DNA of 55,262 nucleotides, taken from Planctomycetia bacterium. GTDB taxonomy: Bacteria > Planctomycetota > Planctomycetia > Gemmatales > Gemmataceae. The stretch is taken from assembly GCA_005808665.1 (NCBI GenBank), contig SYLG01000094.1, forward strand, positions 1 through 55,262, given 5' to 3'. Positions 34,520 to 43,025 of the stretch are shown in pieces. Each line of letters starts with the position of its first letter. Position 1 is the stretch's first letter. The notes under the pieces are model-generated. The model was not told where the DNA came from. It searched no databases and saw nothing but the letters and a program-made list of their open reading frames with translations. A program made the translations under genes and the position numbers.

Positions 34520-35384
34520 CCTTGGTAAATTATCATTGGTACCCGGCCACCCCAAGGCTCCCGGTTTTTTAGGTTCCATCGGAAAATACATGAACATCCT
34601 GAGGGTATCCCTGGTCGAAAGGCTGGCCTATCGCGGGGATTTTCTCCTTGGGACAGTTCTGCGATTCCTTCCGATGATTAGTGCCATTTTTCTTTGGAAA
34701 GCCGTCTATCAGGGCGCGGAAACAGAGGTTCTTTCGAACTATACCTACTCCCAGGTGATTGCTTACCTTCTGCTGGTTCATATCAGCCGGATGTTTTCAA
34801 GTATGCCCGGCCTTGCCGCCGGGGTGGCAAGAGATATTCGAGACGGGAACCTCAAACGCTATCTCATCCAGCCTTTGGATTTTATGGCGTACCTCCTTGC
34901 CTACCGAGGGGCTCACAAGATTGCCTATATCGCCACCTCTGCACTCCCCTATTTGGGTTTGTTCACCCTTTGCAGTGGATATTTTGAAACGACTCCATCG
35001 CTGGCAACCTTGGGCCTTTGGTTGATCACGCTTTTTTTGAGCTTCCTTTTGGGTTATTTTTTCGAATTGACGCTGGGAATGCTTGGGTTCTGGATGCTCG
35101 AAGTGTCCTCCTTTTTATATCTGGTAAATACGCTAAACTTTTTTGTCTCCGGGCATTTCTTTCCCATTGACCTTATGGAGCCAGAGGGTTTGGCAACCAT
35201 TCTTAAAATGCTACCCTTTCAGTTTTTGGCTTATTTTCCCGCTGCGGTTTTCCTTGATAAAATTCCAATCCAACAAATCATTCCCCTGGTGGGCGTCCAG
35301 ATTCTATGGGTTGTTTTCTTTGCCCTGGCCGCACGGATCCTTTGGCGATTGGGCCTGAAGCGTTATAGTGCTTTTGGAGGCTGA
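34512..35384 (+). CDS. ABC exporter permease, ABC-2/DUF990 family (first)
   Basis: A 290-residue integral membrane subunit. About six hydrophobic segments are visible: LLGTVLRFLPMISAIFLW, YSQVIAYLLLVHISRMF, IATSALPYLGLFTLCSGYF, LGLWLITLFLSFLLGYFF, FWMLEVSSFLYLVNTLNFFVSGHFFP and IIPLVGVQILWVVFFALAARIL. The motif RDGNLKRYLIQPLDF between the second and third is characteristic of this permease family and probably contacts the ATPase. ATG 34512 overlaps the ATPase stop by 8 nt. The second permease starts 4 nt after its stop. Together the three genes encode a heterodimeric-permease exporter (COG4586-COG4587-COG3694 set). Confidence 0.88.
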   Translation: MNSLGKLSLVPGHPKAPGFLGSIGKYMNILRVSLVERLAYRGDFLLGTVLRFLPMISAIFLWKAVYQGAETEVLSNYTYSQVIAYLLLVHISRMFSSMPGLAAGVARDIRDGNLKRYLIQPLDFMAYLLAYRGAHKIAYIATSALPYLGLFTLCSGYFETTPSLATLGLWLITLFLSFLLGYFFELTLGMLGFWMLEVSSFLYLVNTLNFFVSGHFFPIDLMEPEGLATILKMLPFQFLAYFPAAVFLDKIPIQQIIPLVGVQILWVVFFALAARILWRLGLKRYSAFGG

Positions 35385-35388
35385 GCCT

Positions 35389-36198
35389 GTGAAATCCTTT
35401 GGCCGTTACTTTCGGTTACTGGCATGTTTTGGCAGGTTCAGCATGGCCAGTGAGTTGGCCTTTCGTTGGAATTTCCTGATGAAGATTGCCTTGGAACTTT
35501 TATGGTTGGTGATCCTGCTCACTTTCTACAAAACCCTTTTTGCCAAAACCAGCATTATTTCGGGTTGGACCGAAGGCGAATATCTCTTTTTTGTGGGATG
35601 CTACTATACCCTGGAAGGTGTGATTGAAAGTTTGTTCCTGGAAAATGCCACGGAATTTGCCGAACTCATTCGGAAAGGGGATTTGGATTTCTATTTATTA
35701 AAACCGGTGGATGAACAATTTTTGGTGAGTTTCCGAAAGTTTGATTGGTCCACAGCCCCCAAAATTTTGATTGGGGGGGGACTCATGGGCATTGCCCTTT
35801 TTCAATTGGATTGGGTTTTCGACCCACTGAAGGTGGTTGGTTTTGTCTTCCTGTTTAGCGGTGGGGTTGCTCTTTCCTACGGTTTTTTACTCGCCCTGGC
35901 TTCCACCTCGGTTTGGTTGGTTCGCAATCAGTCCCTTTTGGAATTGTGGTGGCTATTCACTACCTTGATGCGGTATCCCAGGGAAATCTATCAAAGCGGT
36001 TGGGCTTGGAGCCTTTGGGTTTTTTTCTCCCTGGTGGTCCCGGCAATGTTGGTTGTTAGCATTCCCTCTGAAATCATGGTAAGGTCCCTGGACCCTTTTT
36101 GGTCGTTTTGGGTGATTGCTTCTTCGCTCCTTGTCCTCTGGGCAAGTCGCAGGTTTTTTCAACTGGCCATCAGGAGCTATCGAAGCGCCAGTAGCTAA
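35389..36198 (+). CDS. ABC exporter permease, ABC-2/DUF990 family (second)
   Basis: A 269-residue partner permease with about six membrane segments (LLWLVILLTFYKTLF, YLFFVGCYYTLEGVI, ILIGGGLMGIALF, VVGFVFLFSGGVALSYGFLLALAS, LWVFFSLVVPAMLVVSI, WVIASSLLVLWASRRFF). It carries the same type of cytoplasmic coupling motif as its neighbour, RKGDLDFYLLKPVDEQF. The start is GTG 35389, chosen because GGAGG (35376-35380) lies 8 nt before it; an upstream in-frame GTG at 35368 lies inside the preceding gene. It completes the ABC exporter operon. A hairpin-rich space follows before the PqaA-type gene. Confidence 0.88.
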   Translation: MKSFGRYFRLLACFGRFSMASELAFRWNFLMKIALELLWLVILLTFYKTLFAKTSIISGWTEGEYLFFVGCYYTLEGVIESLFLENATEFAELIRKGDLDFYLLKPVDEQFLVSFRKFDWSTAPKILIGGGLMGIALFQLDWVFDPLKVVGFVFLFSGGVALSYGFLLALASTSVWLVRNQSLLELWWLFTTLMRYPREIYQSGWAWSLWVFFSLVVPAMLVVSIPSEIMVRSLDPFWSFWVIASSLLVLWASRRFFQLAIRSYRSASS

Positions 36199-36238
36199 TG
36201 CTCGGGTTCCATTTCCTGAGCCAGGTGCCCTAATTTCC

Positions 36239-36291
36239 AAACCATGGGGATTTTCAGGTCGTAGGATACCAAAAGTCCATGGTTTTTATCC
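36239..36291 (+). promoter_or_regulatory. Overlapping alternative hairpins in a leader region
   Basis: AAACCATGG (36239-36247) is a perfect inverse of CCATGGTTT (36277-36285). The second copy is also inside a competing hairpin, AGGATACCA with TGG..TATCCT, ending near 36291. Only one of the two can form at a time. The position, between the exporter stop and the PqaA-type start, suits either a terminator or a leader control element. No ligand or known class is recognised. Confidence 0.35.
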
Positions 36292-36319
36292 TAATGGCAT
36301 TTTCCCAAGGAAGTTATCC

Positions 36320-37750
36320 ATGAAAAATCCGTTGTTTTTCCGTTCCTTATTTCCTATTGGGGTATTGATTGTCGGTTTTTGGCTATTTCCAGCCGAAAAG
36401 CTCGCTGCCGGGGAAACCGCCCTTGATCGGTATGTCAAAAAGCCCGATGCCACCTATTCCTGGAAATTGGTGCGAGAGGTCAAAGGTGATGGCTTTACCC
36501 AATATGTCCTTGACCTGAAATCCCAAACATGGCGGACCAAAGCCGAGGTGAACAAACCTGTTTGGCAACATTGGGTGATTATCACAAAACCGGATGGAGT
36601 AAAATCCGATAGGGCCTTTCTGTTCATTGGGGGGGGCGGTAACGGTGGGAATCCTCCAGCCAAGGGAGACCAAAACACGATTGCCGTCGCCAAGGTTGCC
36701 AAAACGGTGGCCGTCGAATTGAAAATGATTCCCAACCAAACCCTTATTTTTCATGGTGATGGCAAGGAACGCAAGGAAGATGACCTGATTGGCTATACTT
36801 GGGACCAATATTTGAAAACGGGCGATGAAACCTGGCCCGCCCGCCTACCCATGGTGAAAAGTGCTGTTCGAGCCATGGACTGCGTGCAGGAATTTTTGGG
36901 TGGCGAGCAGGGGGGAAAGGTCCTGATCAACAAATTTGTTGTATCGGGAGGGTCAAAAAGGGGTTGGACCACATGGTGTACTGCTGCAGTGGATGGTCGT
37001 GTGGAAGCAATCATTCCTGCGGTAATTGATGTTCTCAATGTAAATGAGTCCATGCGGCACCACTTGGGTTGTTATGGTTTCTTTACCCATTCGGTTGGGG
37101 ATTATGTTCGGCATAACATCATGCAGCGGATAAACGATCCCAAGCTGACCAAACTCAATGATATTGAAGATCCCTATTCTTACCGGGATCGATTAACCAT
37201 GCCCAAGTTTATCCTCAATGCGGGTGGGGATCAGTTCTTTTGCCCTGATTCTTCACAATTCTATTTTGATGCCCTGAAAGGGGAAAAATACCTTCGTTAT
37301 GTTCCCAACACCGACCACTCCCTGAGGGAATCGGATGCTTTTGAAAGCCTTATTTCCTATTACGATTGCATTGTGAACGGAAAAAAAAGACCGGAATATC
37401 AATGGACCTTTGAGAAAGATGGATCGATCCGACTGAAATGTGACACTCCGGTAAAAGAGGTAAAACTATGGCAGGCAAATAATCCCAAGGCCCGTGATTT
37501 CCGATTGGAGTCCATTGGTAAAGCCTACAAAAGTAAGGTCTTAACGGACCAAGGGGATGGGGTTTATGTGGGCAAGATTGAGTCACCCAAGGAGGGTTGG
37601 ACAGCCTTTTTTGTGGAAATGACCCACGAAACAGGAGGGGTTTTGCATTTGAAAACCACCTCTGGTGTTCGGGTATTGCCCGATATCCTCCCTTTCAAAG
37701 ACGCTGATCCCCAAAAGGGAATCCTCGAAGAAAGGTCAGCCCGGAAATAA
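36320..37750 (+). CDS. Secreted PhoPQ-activated pathogenicity-related (PqaA-type) protein
   Basis: A 476-residue exported protein of the PqaA/AprA family (COG4287), an alpha/beta-hydrolase-like group named from Salmonella but common in planctomycetes and other environmental bacteria. The signal peptide is residues 1-30 (FPIGVLIVGFWLFPAEKLAAG). Family landmarks: ALDRYVKKPDATYSWKLV near the mature start, the WQHWVIITKPD strand, FIGGGGNGG, the nucleophile-elbow-like VVSGGSKRGWTTW, and FILNAGGDQFFCPDSS with NTDHSL, which supply candidate acid and histidine. A hydrolase acting outside the cytoplasm is likely; the substrate is unknown. AAGGAAG precedes ATG 36320. It lies downstream of the exporter genes with 121 nt between. 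Confidence 0.88.
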   Translation: MKNPLFFRSLFPIGVLIVGFWLFPAEKLAAGETALDRYVKKPDATYSWKLVREVKGDGFTQYVLDLKSQTWRTKAEVNKPVWQHWVIITKPDGVKSDRAFLFIGGGGNGGNPPAKGDQNTIAVAKVAKTVAVELKMIPNQTLIFHGDGKERKEDDLIGYTWDQYLKTGDETWPARLPMVKSAVRAMDCVQEFLGGEQGGKVLINKFVVSGGSKRGWTTWCTAAVDGRVEAIIPAVIDVLNVNESMRHHLGCYGFFTHSVGDYVRHNIMQRINDPKLTKLNDIEDPYSYRDRLTMPKFILNAGGDQFFCPDSSQFYFDALKGEKYLRYVPNTDHSLRESDAFESLISYYDCIVNGKKRPEYQWTFEKDGSIRLKCDTPVKEVKLWQANNPKARDFRLESIGKAYKSKVLTDQGDGVYVGKIESPKEGWTAFFVEMTHETGGVLHLKTTSGVRVLPDILPFKDADPQKGILEERSARK

Positions 37751-37752
37751 GG

Positions 37753-37772
37753 TTCCAAAAAGGCCTTTGGAA
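37753..37772 (+). terminator. Candidate hairpin just after the PqaA-type gene
   Basis: TTCCAAA (37753-37759) and TTTGGAA (37766-37772) form a perfect 7-bp stem around AAGGCC, two bases after the stop codon. An A-rich run rather than a T run follows, so it is not a classical intrinsic terminator. It may stabilise the 3' end or mark Rho-dependent ending. Confidence 0.35.
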
Positions 37773-37862
37773 AAATTGCCAAAATGGGTTGCTTTACCGG
37801 GTCCTTTGCGGGGAAGATGGCCATAATACAAAATTGGTCATTCCCTCAAAGGGACCCAGGTT

Positions 37863-38867
37863 ATGCTCCTTTCCGTGGTGATTCCACTTTATAACGAAGA
37901 AGACACTTTCCCTTTCCTGCTTAAACGCCTCCAGGATGCACTTTTGCAACTGGAAGATGGCTTGGCCACAGAAATAATATTTATCAACGACGGTAGCTCT
38001 GACGCCACGGCCCGCATTCTGGACGCTGCAGGATCCAAGGATGCCAGAATCAAGGCCATTCATTTCAGTCGAAACTTTGGCCACCAGGCGGCGGTGACCG
38101 CAGGGCTGGACATAGCCTCAGGTGATGCGGTTGTTGTGATGGATGCGGACCTTCAGGATCCTCCTGAATTGCTTGCCCAAATGGTTGATAAATTTCGGGA
38201 GGGTTATGATATCGTTTCTCCCCAACGAGCCAGCCGTGAGGGGGAAACATGGTTCAAAAGAACGACCGCACAGGCGTTTTATTCACTCATGCGGGTCGGG
38301 GTGGACAAGCGGTTAACCTCGCAGGTTGGTGATTTCCGGTTATATAGTAGAGCGGCCGTTTTGGGTATGCGGGGGCTAAGGGAACGACATCGTTTTCTTC
38401 GTGGAATGGTGGCGTGGCTCGGGTTGAAGGAGGCGGTCATTCCGTTCAAACGGTCGGCCCGCATAGCCGGGGAAACGAAGTACCCCTTGTGGAAAATGCT
38501 CCGGTTTGCCTGGACTGCCATCACTTCTTCCTCGGCCCTTCCCCTTCGAATCACCTCCTTTGCAGGTCTTTTGTCCATGTTGGGTGGATTTGTTTATCTT
38601 TTTTATATTTTTTATGTCACTTTTGTAACTCAATCTACCGTCCCGGGATGGAGTTCTTTGGCATCGCTCCAGGTCCTGTTTAATGGAGCCATCCTGCTGG
38701 CCATTGGGCTGGTTGGTGACTACCTGGCTCGGGTTTACGAGGAGGCTAAGGACAGACCTTTGTATGTAGTTGACAAAACTATGAATTTGGGTGGGTTACC
38801 CAAAGTAGAGGGTGCCCTTTGGCTTCCGGAACGGGTCAACCACAATGAAATGAACCGGGCGGCCTAA
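37863..38867 (+). CDS. Family 2 glycosyltransferase, GtrB/DPM1-like with C-terminal membrane spans
   Basis: A 334-residue polyprenyl-phosphate sugar transferase type. The N-terminal GT-A domain reads LLSVVIPLYNEEDT, INDGSSDAT, NFGHQAAVTAGLDIASGDAVVVMDADLQDPPE (DxD-like) and GDFRLYSRAAV. RHRFLRGMVAWLG is the GtrB/YfdH hallmark, and ETKYPLWKMLRFAWTAITSSSALPLR leads into two C-terminal membrane segments (ITSFAGLLSMLGGFVYLFYIFYVTF, LQVLFNGAILLAIGLVGDYLARV). It probably makes a lipid-phosphate-linked sugar for envelope glycans at the cytoplasmic membrane. The ATG follows AAAGGGA at long spacing. The gene is 112 nt after the PqaA-type gene and 236 nt before the aldolase-bicupin gene. Confidence 0.9.
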   Translation: MLLSVVIPLYNEEDTFPFLLKRLQDALLQLEDGLATEIIFINDGSSDATARILDAAGSKDARIKAIHFSRNFGHQAAVTAGLDIASGDAVVVMDADLQDPPELLAQMVDKFREGYDIVSPQRASREGETWFKRTTAQAFYSLMRVGVDKRLTSQVGDFRLYSRAAVLGMRGLRERHRFLRGMVAWLGLKEAVIPFKRSARIAGETKYPLWKMLRFAWTAITSSSALPLRITSFAGLLSMLGGFVYLFYIFYVTFVTQSTVPGWSSLASLQVLFNGAILLAIGLVGDYLARVYEEAKDRPLYVVDKTMNLGGLPKVEGALWLPERVNHNEMNRAA

Positions 38868-38981
38868 TGCTTTATTCAATGGTATCTTGGCATGGGAGAA
38901 CTTTTTTCAATGCTCCCAAACCGAAATTATCCGCCGTCTAATCCATATCAAGCTTCCTGGACATTGGTCTTTTTCTGGCAC

Positions 38982-39010
38982 TTGACAGCTTTGGCAATGG
39001 TAGCTAGATC
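38982..39010 (+). promoter_or_regulatory. Sigma-70-like promoter upstream of the aldolase-bicupin gene
   Basis: TTGACA at 38982-38987, a perfect -35 box, is followed after exactly 17 nt by TAGATC at 39005-39010, which matches four of six -10 positions. Transcription from it would give a leader of about 87 nt before ATG 39104. A separate TGGGAG/CTCCCA hairpin (38893-38918) lies upstream and could end the glycosyltransferase transcript. Confidence 0.5.
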
Positions 39011-39103
39011 AAAAGTTCATGGCCTTTGAAAACGATTGATTCTTTATTTTGGCGTCATTATTTGGTCACTTTACCTCCCTTTATTTGAAAGTTGGTTCCC
39101 TGA

Positions 39104-40753
39104 ATGAATACCCACGCCATTAGGGTCTTGCGGGAAAAACTGCAAAAGGATGAACCAGTTTACGGATTGTGGGTAACCTTGGAATCGCCAAGCATTACGG
39201 AAATGGCCGTGGCCCTGGGAGTGGATTGGGTCGTTATAGATGCGGAACATGGTCACCTGGATTGGAAGGATATTGTTGCCCATGTCCGGACAACCGTTCG
39301 TAGCTCCACGGTGGTCCTTGTCAGGATAGCTGAACTAAATGGCGGACTCATCAAACGGGCACTGGATATTGGGTCTGATGGTGTTGTCGTGCCCTGGATC
39401 GAAACGGCAGACCAGCTCGAGGAGGCCATTTCCTATGCCCGCTATCCGCTGGAAGGTGTTCGCGGGATTGGAGCGGAAAGGGCCACCTGCTGGGGACAAA
39501 GCCTTGTGGAACATACCGCTCTTGCAAATGAAAATGTCCTCGTTGTACCCATTCTTGAAACCATTCAAACGATGTCCCAAGTATCCAGAATGTGTCAAGT
39601 CGAAGGAGCGGAATTGTTCTTTTTTGGCCCAGCCGATTTTTCATCGACTGCCGGGGCTCGTGGTCACTGGGAAGGACCAGGTGTTGCTGAAAAAATATTG
39701 GAAATGAAGGACATTTTAAGGCAAGCGGGTAAAAAATGTGGCGTGATTGCAACCAATCCGGAAAACCTGGTGGAGCGGCGCCGGCAAGGATTTCAGATGA
39801 TTGGGCTTGGGACAGATACCGGGCTTTTATTGAGGTCCTTAAAATCGACACTTGATGCAGTAGGCCGGGATCGTCCCATCCAGGCATCGCTTATTCCGCT
39901 GGAAATGGAAAAAACAATGCCTTTAACCATCCTTCCCGGGTCGATGCGGCCGGACCGTCCCGAAAGTATGTCGCCGGTGGGAAACGGGCCCAAAATGGAG
40001 GTGGCACCTGGGGTGAGTTTTGAAGGTTTGGTTGGTGGCCACAATAAGGCAAGACGACTTACAACGGGATTGGTCACATTTGCTCCGGGTGCGGTTTTAC
40101 CTTCCCACATACATACCTTCGCAGAGTCCATTACATTGTTGCATGGTTCTGCCACTGTGGAGGTTGAAGGCCGACTTTATCGCCTAAACAAGATGGATAA
40201 TATCGTCATACCAACCGGGCGAGTTCATATGGCCCGTAATTTATCCACTACCGAAAACGCTGTTTTTCACATCGCTTTGGCCTCAGATTCCCCTTCGAGG
40301 ACCCTCGTCGATATGAATTTCCCCCAAACCCAAATGCAAGCTGATGCAGTAGGTCATCCTGGTGCGGAGCGTTTTAACAGGTTTGCCACAGCCAAACGCT
40401 TTGCTGCTGGGCCAAACACCGAGTTTATTGACCTTTTCAATTCTGATTTGGTGCCTGGTATCGAAATGAGCGGAGGTTACGGGTTATTTCACCCAACAGG
40501 ACGATTGCCCGCCCATGTTCATGATTTCGATGAATCCATTACCATTATTTCCGGGCAGGCAACCTGCATGGTTGAGGGCCGCCAGTATTTGATGAAAGAA
40601 GCAACGGCCTTTGTTCCCAGGGGAAGGGTCCATTATTTCATCAACGATTCCCTGGAAACAATGGAAATGCTCTGGGTTTATGCCGGCCCCATGCCTGTCC
40701 GCATTGTAGTCGATGAATTGTGTGCAACAGTGGAAGGAAACCCTTGGCAATGA
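39104..40753 (+). CDS. HpcH/HpaI-family aldolase fused to a bicupin
   Basis: A 549-residue two-part protein. Residues 1-265 are an HpcH/HpaI aldolase, a metal-dependent class II enzyme that splits 2-keto-3-deoxy sugar acids or 4-hydroxy-2-oxo acids to pyruvate plus an aldehyde. Motifs are LWVTLESPSITEMAVALGVDWVVIDAEHGHLDW, VRIAELNGGLIKRALDIGSDGVVVPWI, the metal ligand in PILETIQTM and FFGPADFSSTAG. Residues about 270-549 form two cupin domains, each with metal-site patterns: HIHTFAE and GRVHM in the first, HVHDFDE and GRVHY in the second. I know of no named enzyme with this fusion. The cupins may isomerise, oxygenate or sense the substrate. The gene overlaps the next by 4 nt (ATGA). No ribosome site is clear at ATG 39104, but a good promoter lies upstream. 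Confidence 0.88.
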   Translation: MNTHAIRVLREKLQKDEPVYGLWVTLESPSITEMAVALGVDWVVIDAEHGHLDWKDIVAHVRTTVRSSTVVLVRIAELNGGLIKRALDIGSDGVVVPWIETADQLEEAISYARYPLEGVRGIGAERATCWGQSLVEHTALANENVLVVPILETIQTMSQVSRMCQVEGAELFFFGPADFSSTAGARGHWEGPGVAEKILEMKDILRQAGKKCGVIATNPENLVERRRQGFQMIGLGTDTGLLLRSLKSTLDAVGRDRPIQASLIPLEMEKTMPLTILPGSMRPDRPESMSPVGNGPKMEVAPGVSFEGLVGGHNKARRLTTGLVTFAPGAVLPSHIHTFAESITLLHGSATVEVEGRLYRLNKMDNIVIPTGRVHMARNLSTTENAVFHIALASDSPSRTLVDMNFPQTQMQADAVGHPGAERFNRFATAKRFAAGPNTEFIDLFNSDLVPGIEMSGGYGLFHPTGRLPAHVHDFDESITIISGQATCMVEGRQYLMKEATAFVPRGRVHYFINDSLETMEMLWVYAGPMPVRIVVDELCATVEGNPWQ

Positions 40754-41805
40754 GCGAATCGACTCCCTTCCGGGTGGCCCTAACCGCGGATTTCTACCAT
40801 TCCGATGGTGCGTTAAAGTACCGGGATATTGGCTTGGATTCCCTGGAATCCGCCGGGGGGTTTAGTGTAAGCCGATTTGCCACCCATCTACCCGAGATTG
40901 GGGCGGAACAACTTTCAGGTGTCAACGGGGTCATTGTTCTCACCCCTACCGTAACGGCCGAGAGCCTTGCAAAGGCTTCGGAATTGTTGGGTATTGGTCG
41001 CTTTGGAGTGGGTTACGATGGTGTCAATGTAGGTGCCTGCACGGCGGCGGATGTGGTCCTTTTTATCGCCGCTGGGGCGGTGGATCATTCCGTAGCAGAA
41101 GCTACTGTGGGTTGGATGTTGGCCCTGAACCACCATATCCGGAAAAAGGATCATTTGGTTCGCCTTGGACATTGGGATGCCCGAAGCCAATACATGGGAA
41201 GCGAACTTCGTGGGAGAACACTAGGCGTTATCGGGTTCGGCGGCATTGGCCAAAGTGTGGTAAGACTTTTGTCGACCTTTGGCATGAATACTCCCCTGGT
41301 TTACGACCCTTTTGTATCACCCGAAGCCGTTACAAGGGCGGGTGTGAAAACGGTGTCGCTTGAACAACTTCTAACCCAATCGGATTTCGTTTCCATCCAC
41401 TGTCCACTCAACTCTTCCACACGCAATTTGTTATCCCAAAGGGAATTGTCCCTGTTGAAGCCGACCGCTTATTTATTGAATACCGCCAGGGGAGGAATTA
41501 TTGAAGAAGATGCCCTTTATGATTTGTTAAGAGCGGGAAAAATTGCGGGGGCTGCCCTGGATTGTTTCGTGGACGAACCGATTATTGTCCCTCCCCGTTG
41601 GGCCCAGCTTGATAATGTTTTGCTGGCTCCCCATTCGATCGCCTGGACGGATGAGCTGTTTCGGGACATTGGCCGGGCGGCGTGCCAGGGAATGATTGAC
41701 CTGGCAAAGGGCCATCGTCCCAAGGGGGTGATCAATCCCGAGGTGTTTGATCGGGCAAGTTTCCTGGCAAAGTGGAAGCGGTTGATTCAAGGTGGAACAA
41801 AATAA
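40750..41805 (+). CDS. D-2-hydroxyacid dehydrogenase family protein
   Basis: A 351-residue NAD-dependent dehydrogenase of the D-3-phosphoglycerate/glyoxylate reductase family, which interconverts 2-hydroxy and 2-oxo acids. The nucleotide-binding fold is TLGVIGFGGIGQSVVRLL. Catalytic residues are visible as Arg in LLNTARGGII, Glu in DCFVDEPI and His in LAPHSIAW. HSVAEATVGWMLAL precedes the Rossmann domain, as usual. ATG 40750 overlaps the stop of the aldolase-bicupin gene as ATGA, so the two are translationally coupled. This suggests the dehydrogenase forms the oxo acid that the aldolase cleaves, or reduces its product. It is convergent with the zinc alcohol dehydrogenase gene, with 59 bp between stops. 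Confidence 0.9.
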   Translation: MSESTPFRVALTADFYHSDGALKYRDIGLDSLESAGGFSVSRFATHLPEIGAEQLSGVNGVIVLTPTVTAESLAKASELLGIGRFGVGYDGVNVGACTAADVVLFIAAGAVDHSVAEATVGWMLALNHHIRKKDHLVRLGHWDARSQYMGSELRGRTLGVIGFGGIGQSVVRLLSTFGMNTPLVYDPFVSPEAVTRAGVKTVSLEQLLTQSDFVSIHCPLNSSTRNLLSQRELSLLKPTAYLLNTARGGIIEEDALYDLLRAGKIAGAALDCFVDEPIIVPPRWAQLDNVLLAPHSIAWTDELFRDIGRAACQGMIDLAKGHRPKGVINPEVFDRASFLAKWKRLIQGGTK

Positions 41806-41864
41806 GCCATAGCCAGAACGCCCAAGGTCATGGTTGGGCCATTCCCTTTTTCTACCAGAGACTA

Positions 41865-42953
41865 TTATTTCATCATCACCTGGGCCGGGTTAATTGCCTT
41901 GTGCAAACCCTTGTTTGCCGTAATCTGGAAAGCCATAGGCACCGACTCGATCCCCTTTAATACATGGGTAATGGTCGGTTTCAAACGGACTCGACCGGAG
42001 GCAACCAGGCGAACAGTGTGTTCCAGATGAGCCTTGGTGCTGATATCCGGAAAGAGGTATCGCAGGCTCCGCTCCCGCAAGCGGTCGACATCCAGTTCCA
42101 ACGGCCCGCCAAACCAGGAAACGCCAACCACTTTACCCCCGGATCGAACCGAGTCGATGGCTTGTCCAAGGGTTTTGGTTCCTGCCAAACCCTGTTTTGG
42201 ACTGCCCCCAGCACATTCAAACACCACATCGGCACCATTGCCTCCGGTTAGTTCCCGGATCGCCTCAACCACATCGGTGTTCCCTGCATTGATCGCATGG
42301 TCTGCCCCGAGTTCTTTCGACATCAGGCAGGACTCTTCCCGGACATCCACAGTAATCACCCGACCGGCACCGCTGATCCGGGCGATTTGTAGGCATTCAA
42401 GTCCCATGCTTCCCTGCCCAAAAATGACAACTGTATCCCCCATCTGAATCGAGGCGGTTTCCACCGCGGCAATGCTGTCACTAAGGGATTGTAAACAGGC
42501 AGCTTCGCTGTTTGAAATACGATCATCGACCTTGACCAAAGCAATTTCAGGCAAGATAGCCAATTCGCTAAAACAGCCAGGCAAGTCAAATCCGATGACT
42601 GGCCCCTTGCGGCACAGGTAACTTCGCTCGGACAAACACAAGGGGCATTTTTCGCAAGGTAGTTTGGCACGGGCCGCCACCCGGTCGCCTGGTTGAAAAC
42701 CAAAAACGCCTTCGCCCACTTCGACAATGCGGGCACAAAACTCATGACCAAAAAGCTGTACAGGGGCCTCCGTGGCAAAACGCTTTTTGATCCGGTCAAA
42801 GGCCAGGGTCGGAATTCCAAAGGCAAGTTGGGCCTCGGTAACGCTTGGTTGGACGCAAAGCGGTTCCACGATCACATGGCGTGGTATAAGGGTCGGTGGT
42901 GGGACTTCGTCGAGTCGCATATCGTTGAAGCCATAAAAACGCCAAGCTTTCAT
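41865..42953 (-). CDS. Zinc-dependent alcohol dehydrogenase (medium-chain)
   Basis: A 362-residue medium-chain dehydrogenase/reductase. The catalytic zinc region shows GHEFCARIVEVGEGV with a preceding Cys in PLCVQPSVTEAQ. The structural zinc is held by four cysteines in CEKCPLCLSERSYLC. The cofactor domain is DTVVIFGQGSMGLECLQIARISGAGRVITVDV, of NAD(P) type. Relatives oxidise sorbitol, threonine or other polyols and alcohols; the exact substrate is unknown. The ATG at 42953 has AAAAGG 8 nt upstream. The gene is last in a minus-strand series after the NHL and SMP-30 genes, so it probably oxidises a sugar-derived alcohol in the same pathway. Confidence 0.9.
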   Translation of the reverse strand: MKAWRFYGFNDMRLDEVPPPTLIPRHVIVEPLCVQPSVTEAQLAFGIPTLAFDRIKKRFATEAPVQLFGHEFCARIVEVGEGVFGFQPGDRVAARAKLPCEKCPLCLSERSYLCRKGPVIGFDLPGCFSELAILPEIALVKVDDRISNSEAACLQSLSDSIAAVETASIQMGDTVVIFGQGSMGLECLQIARISGAGRVITVDVREESCLMSKELGADHAINAGNTDVVEAIRELTGGNGADVVFECAGGSPKQGLAGTKTLGQAIDSVRSGGKVVGVSWFGGPLELDVDRLRERSLRYLFPDISTKAHLEHTVRLVASGRVRLKPTITHVLKGIESVPMAFQITANKGLHKAINPAQVMMK

Positions 42954-43025
42954 GATTTATACCTTTTAAGATCGCCTAAATAAATGATAAATGGTGCCTT
43001 GGGACTCAATTGAAAAACGGTTGAT

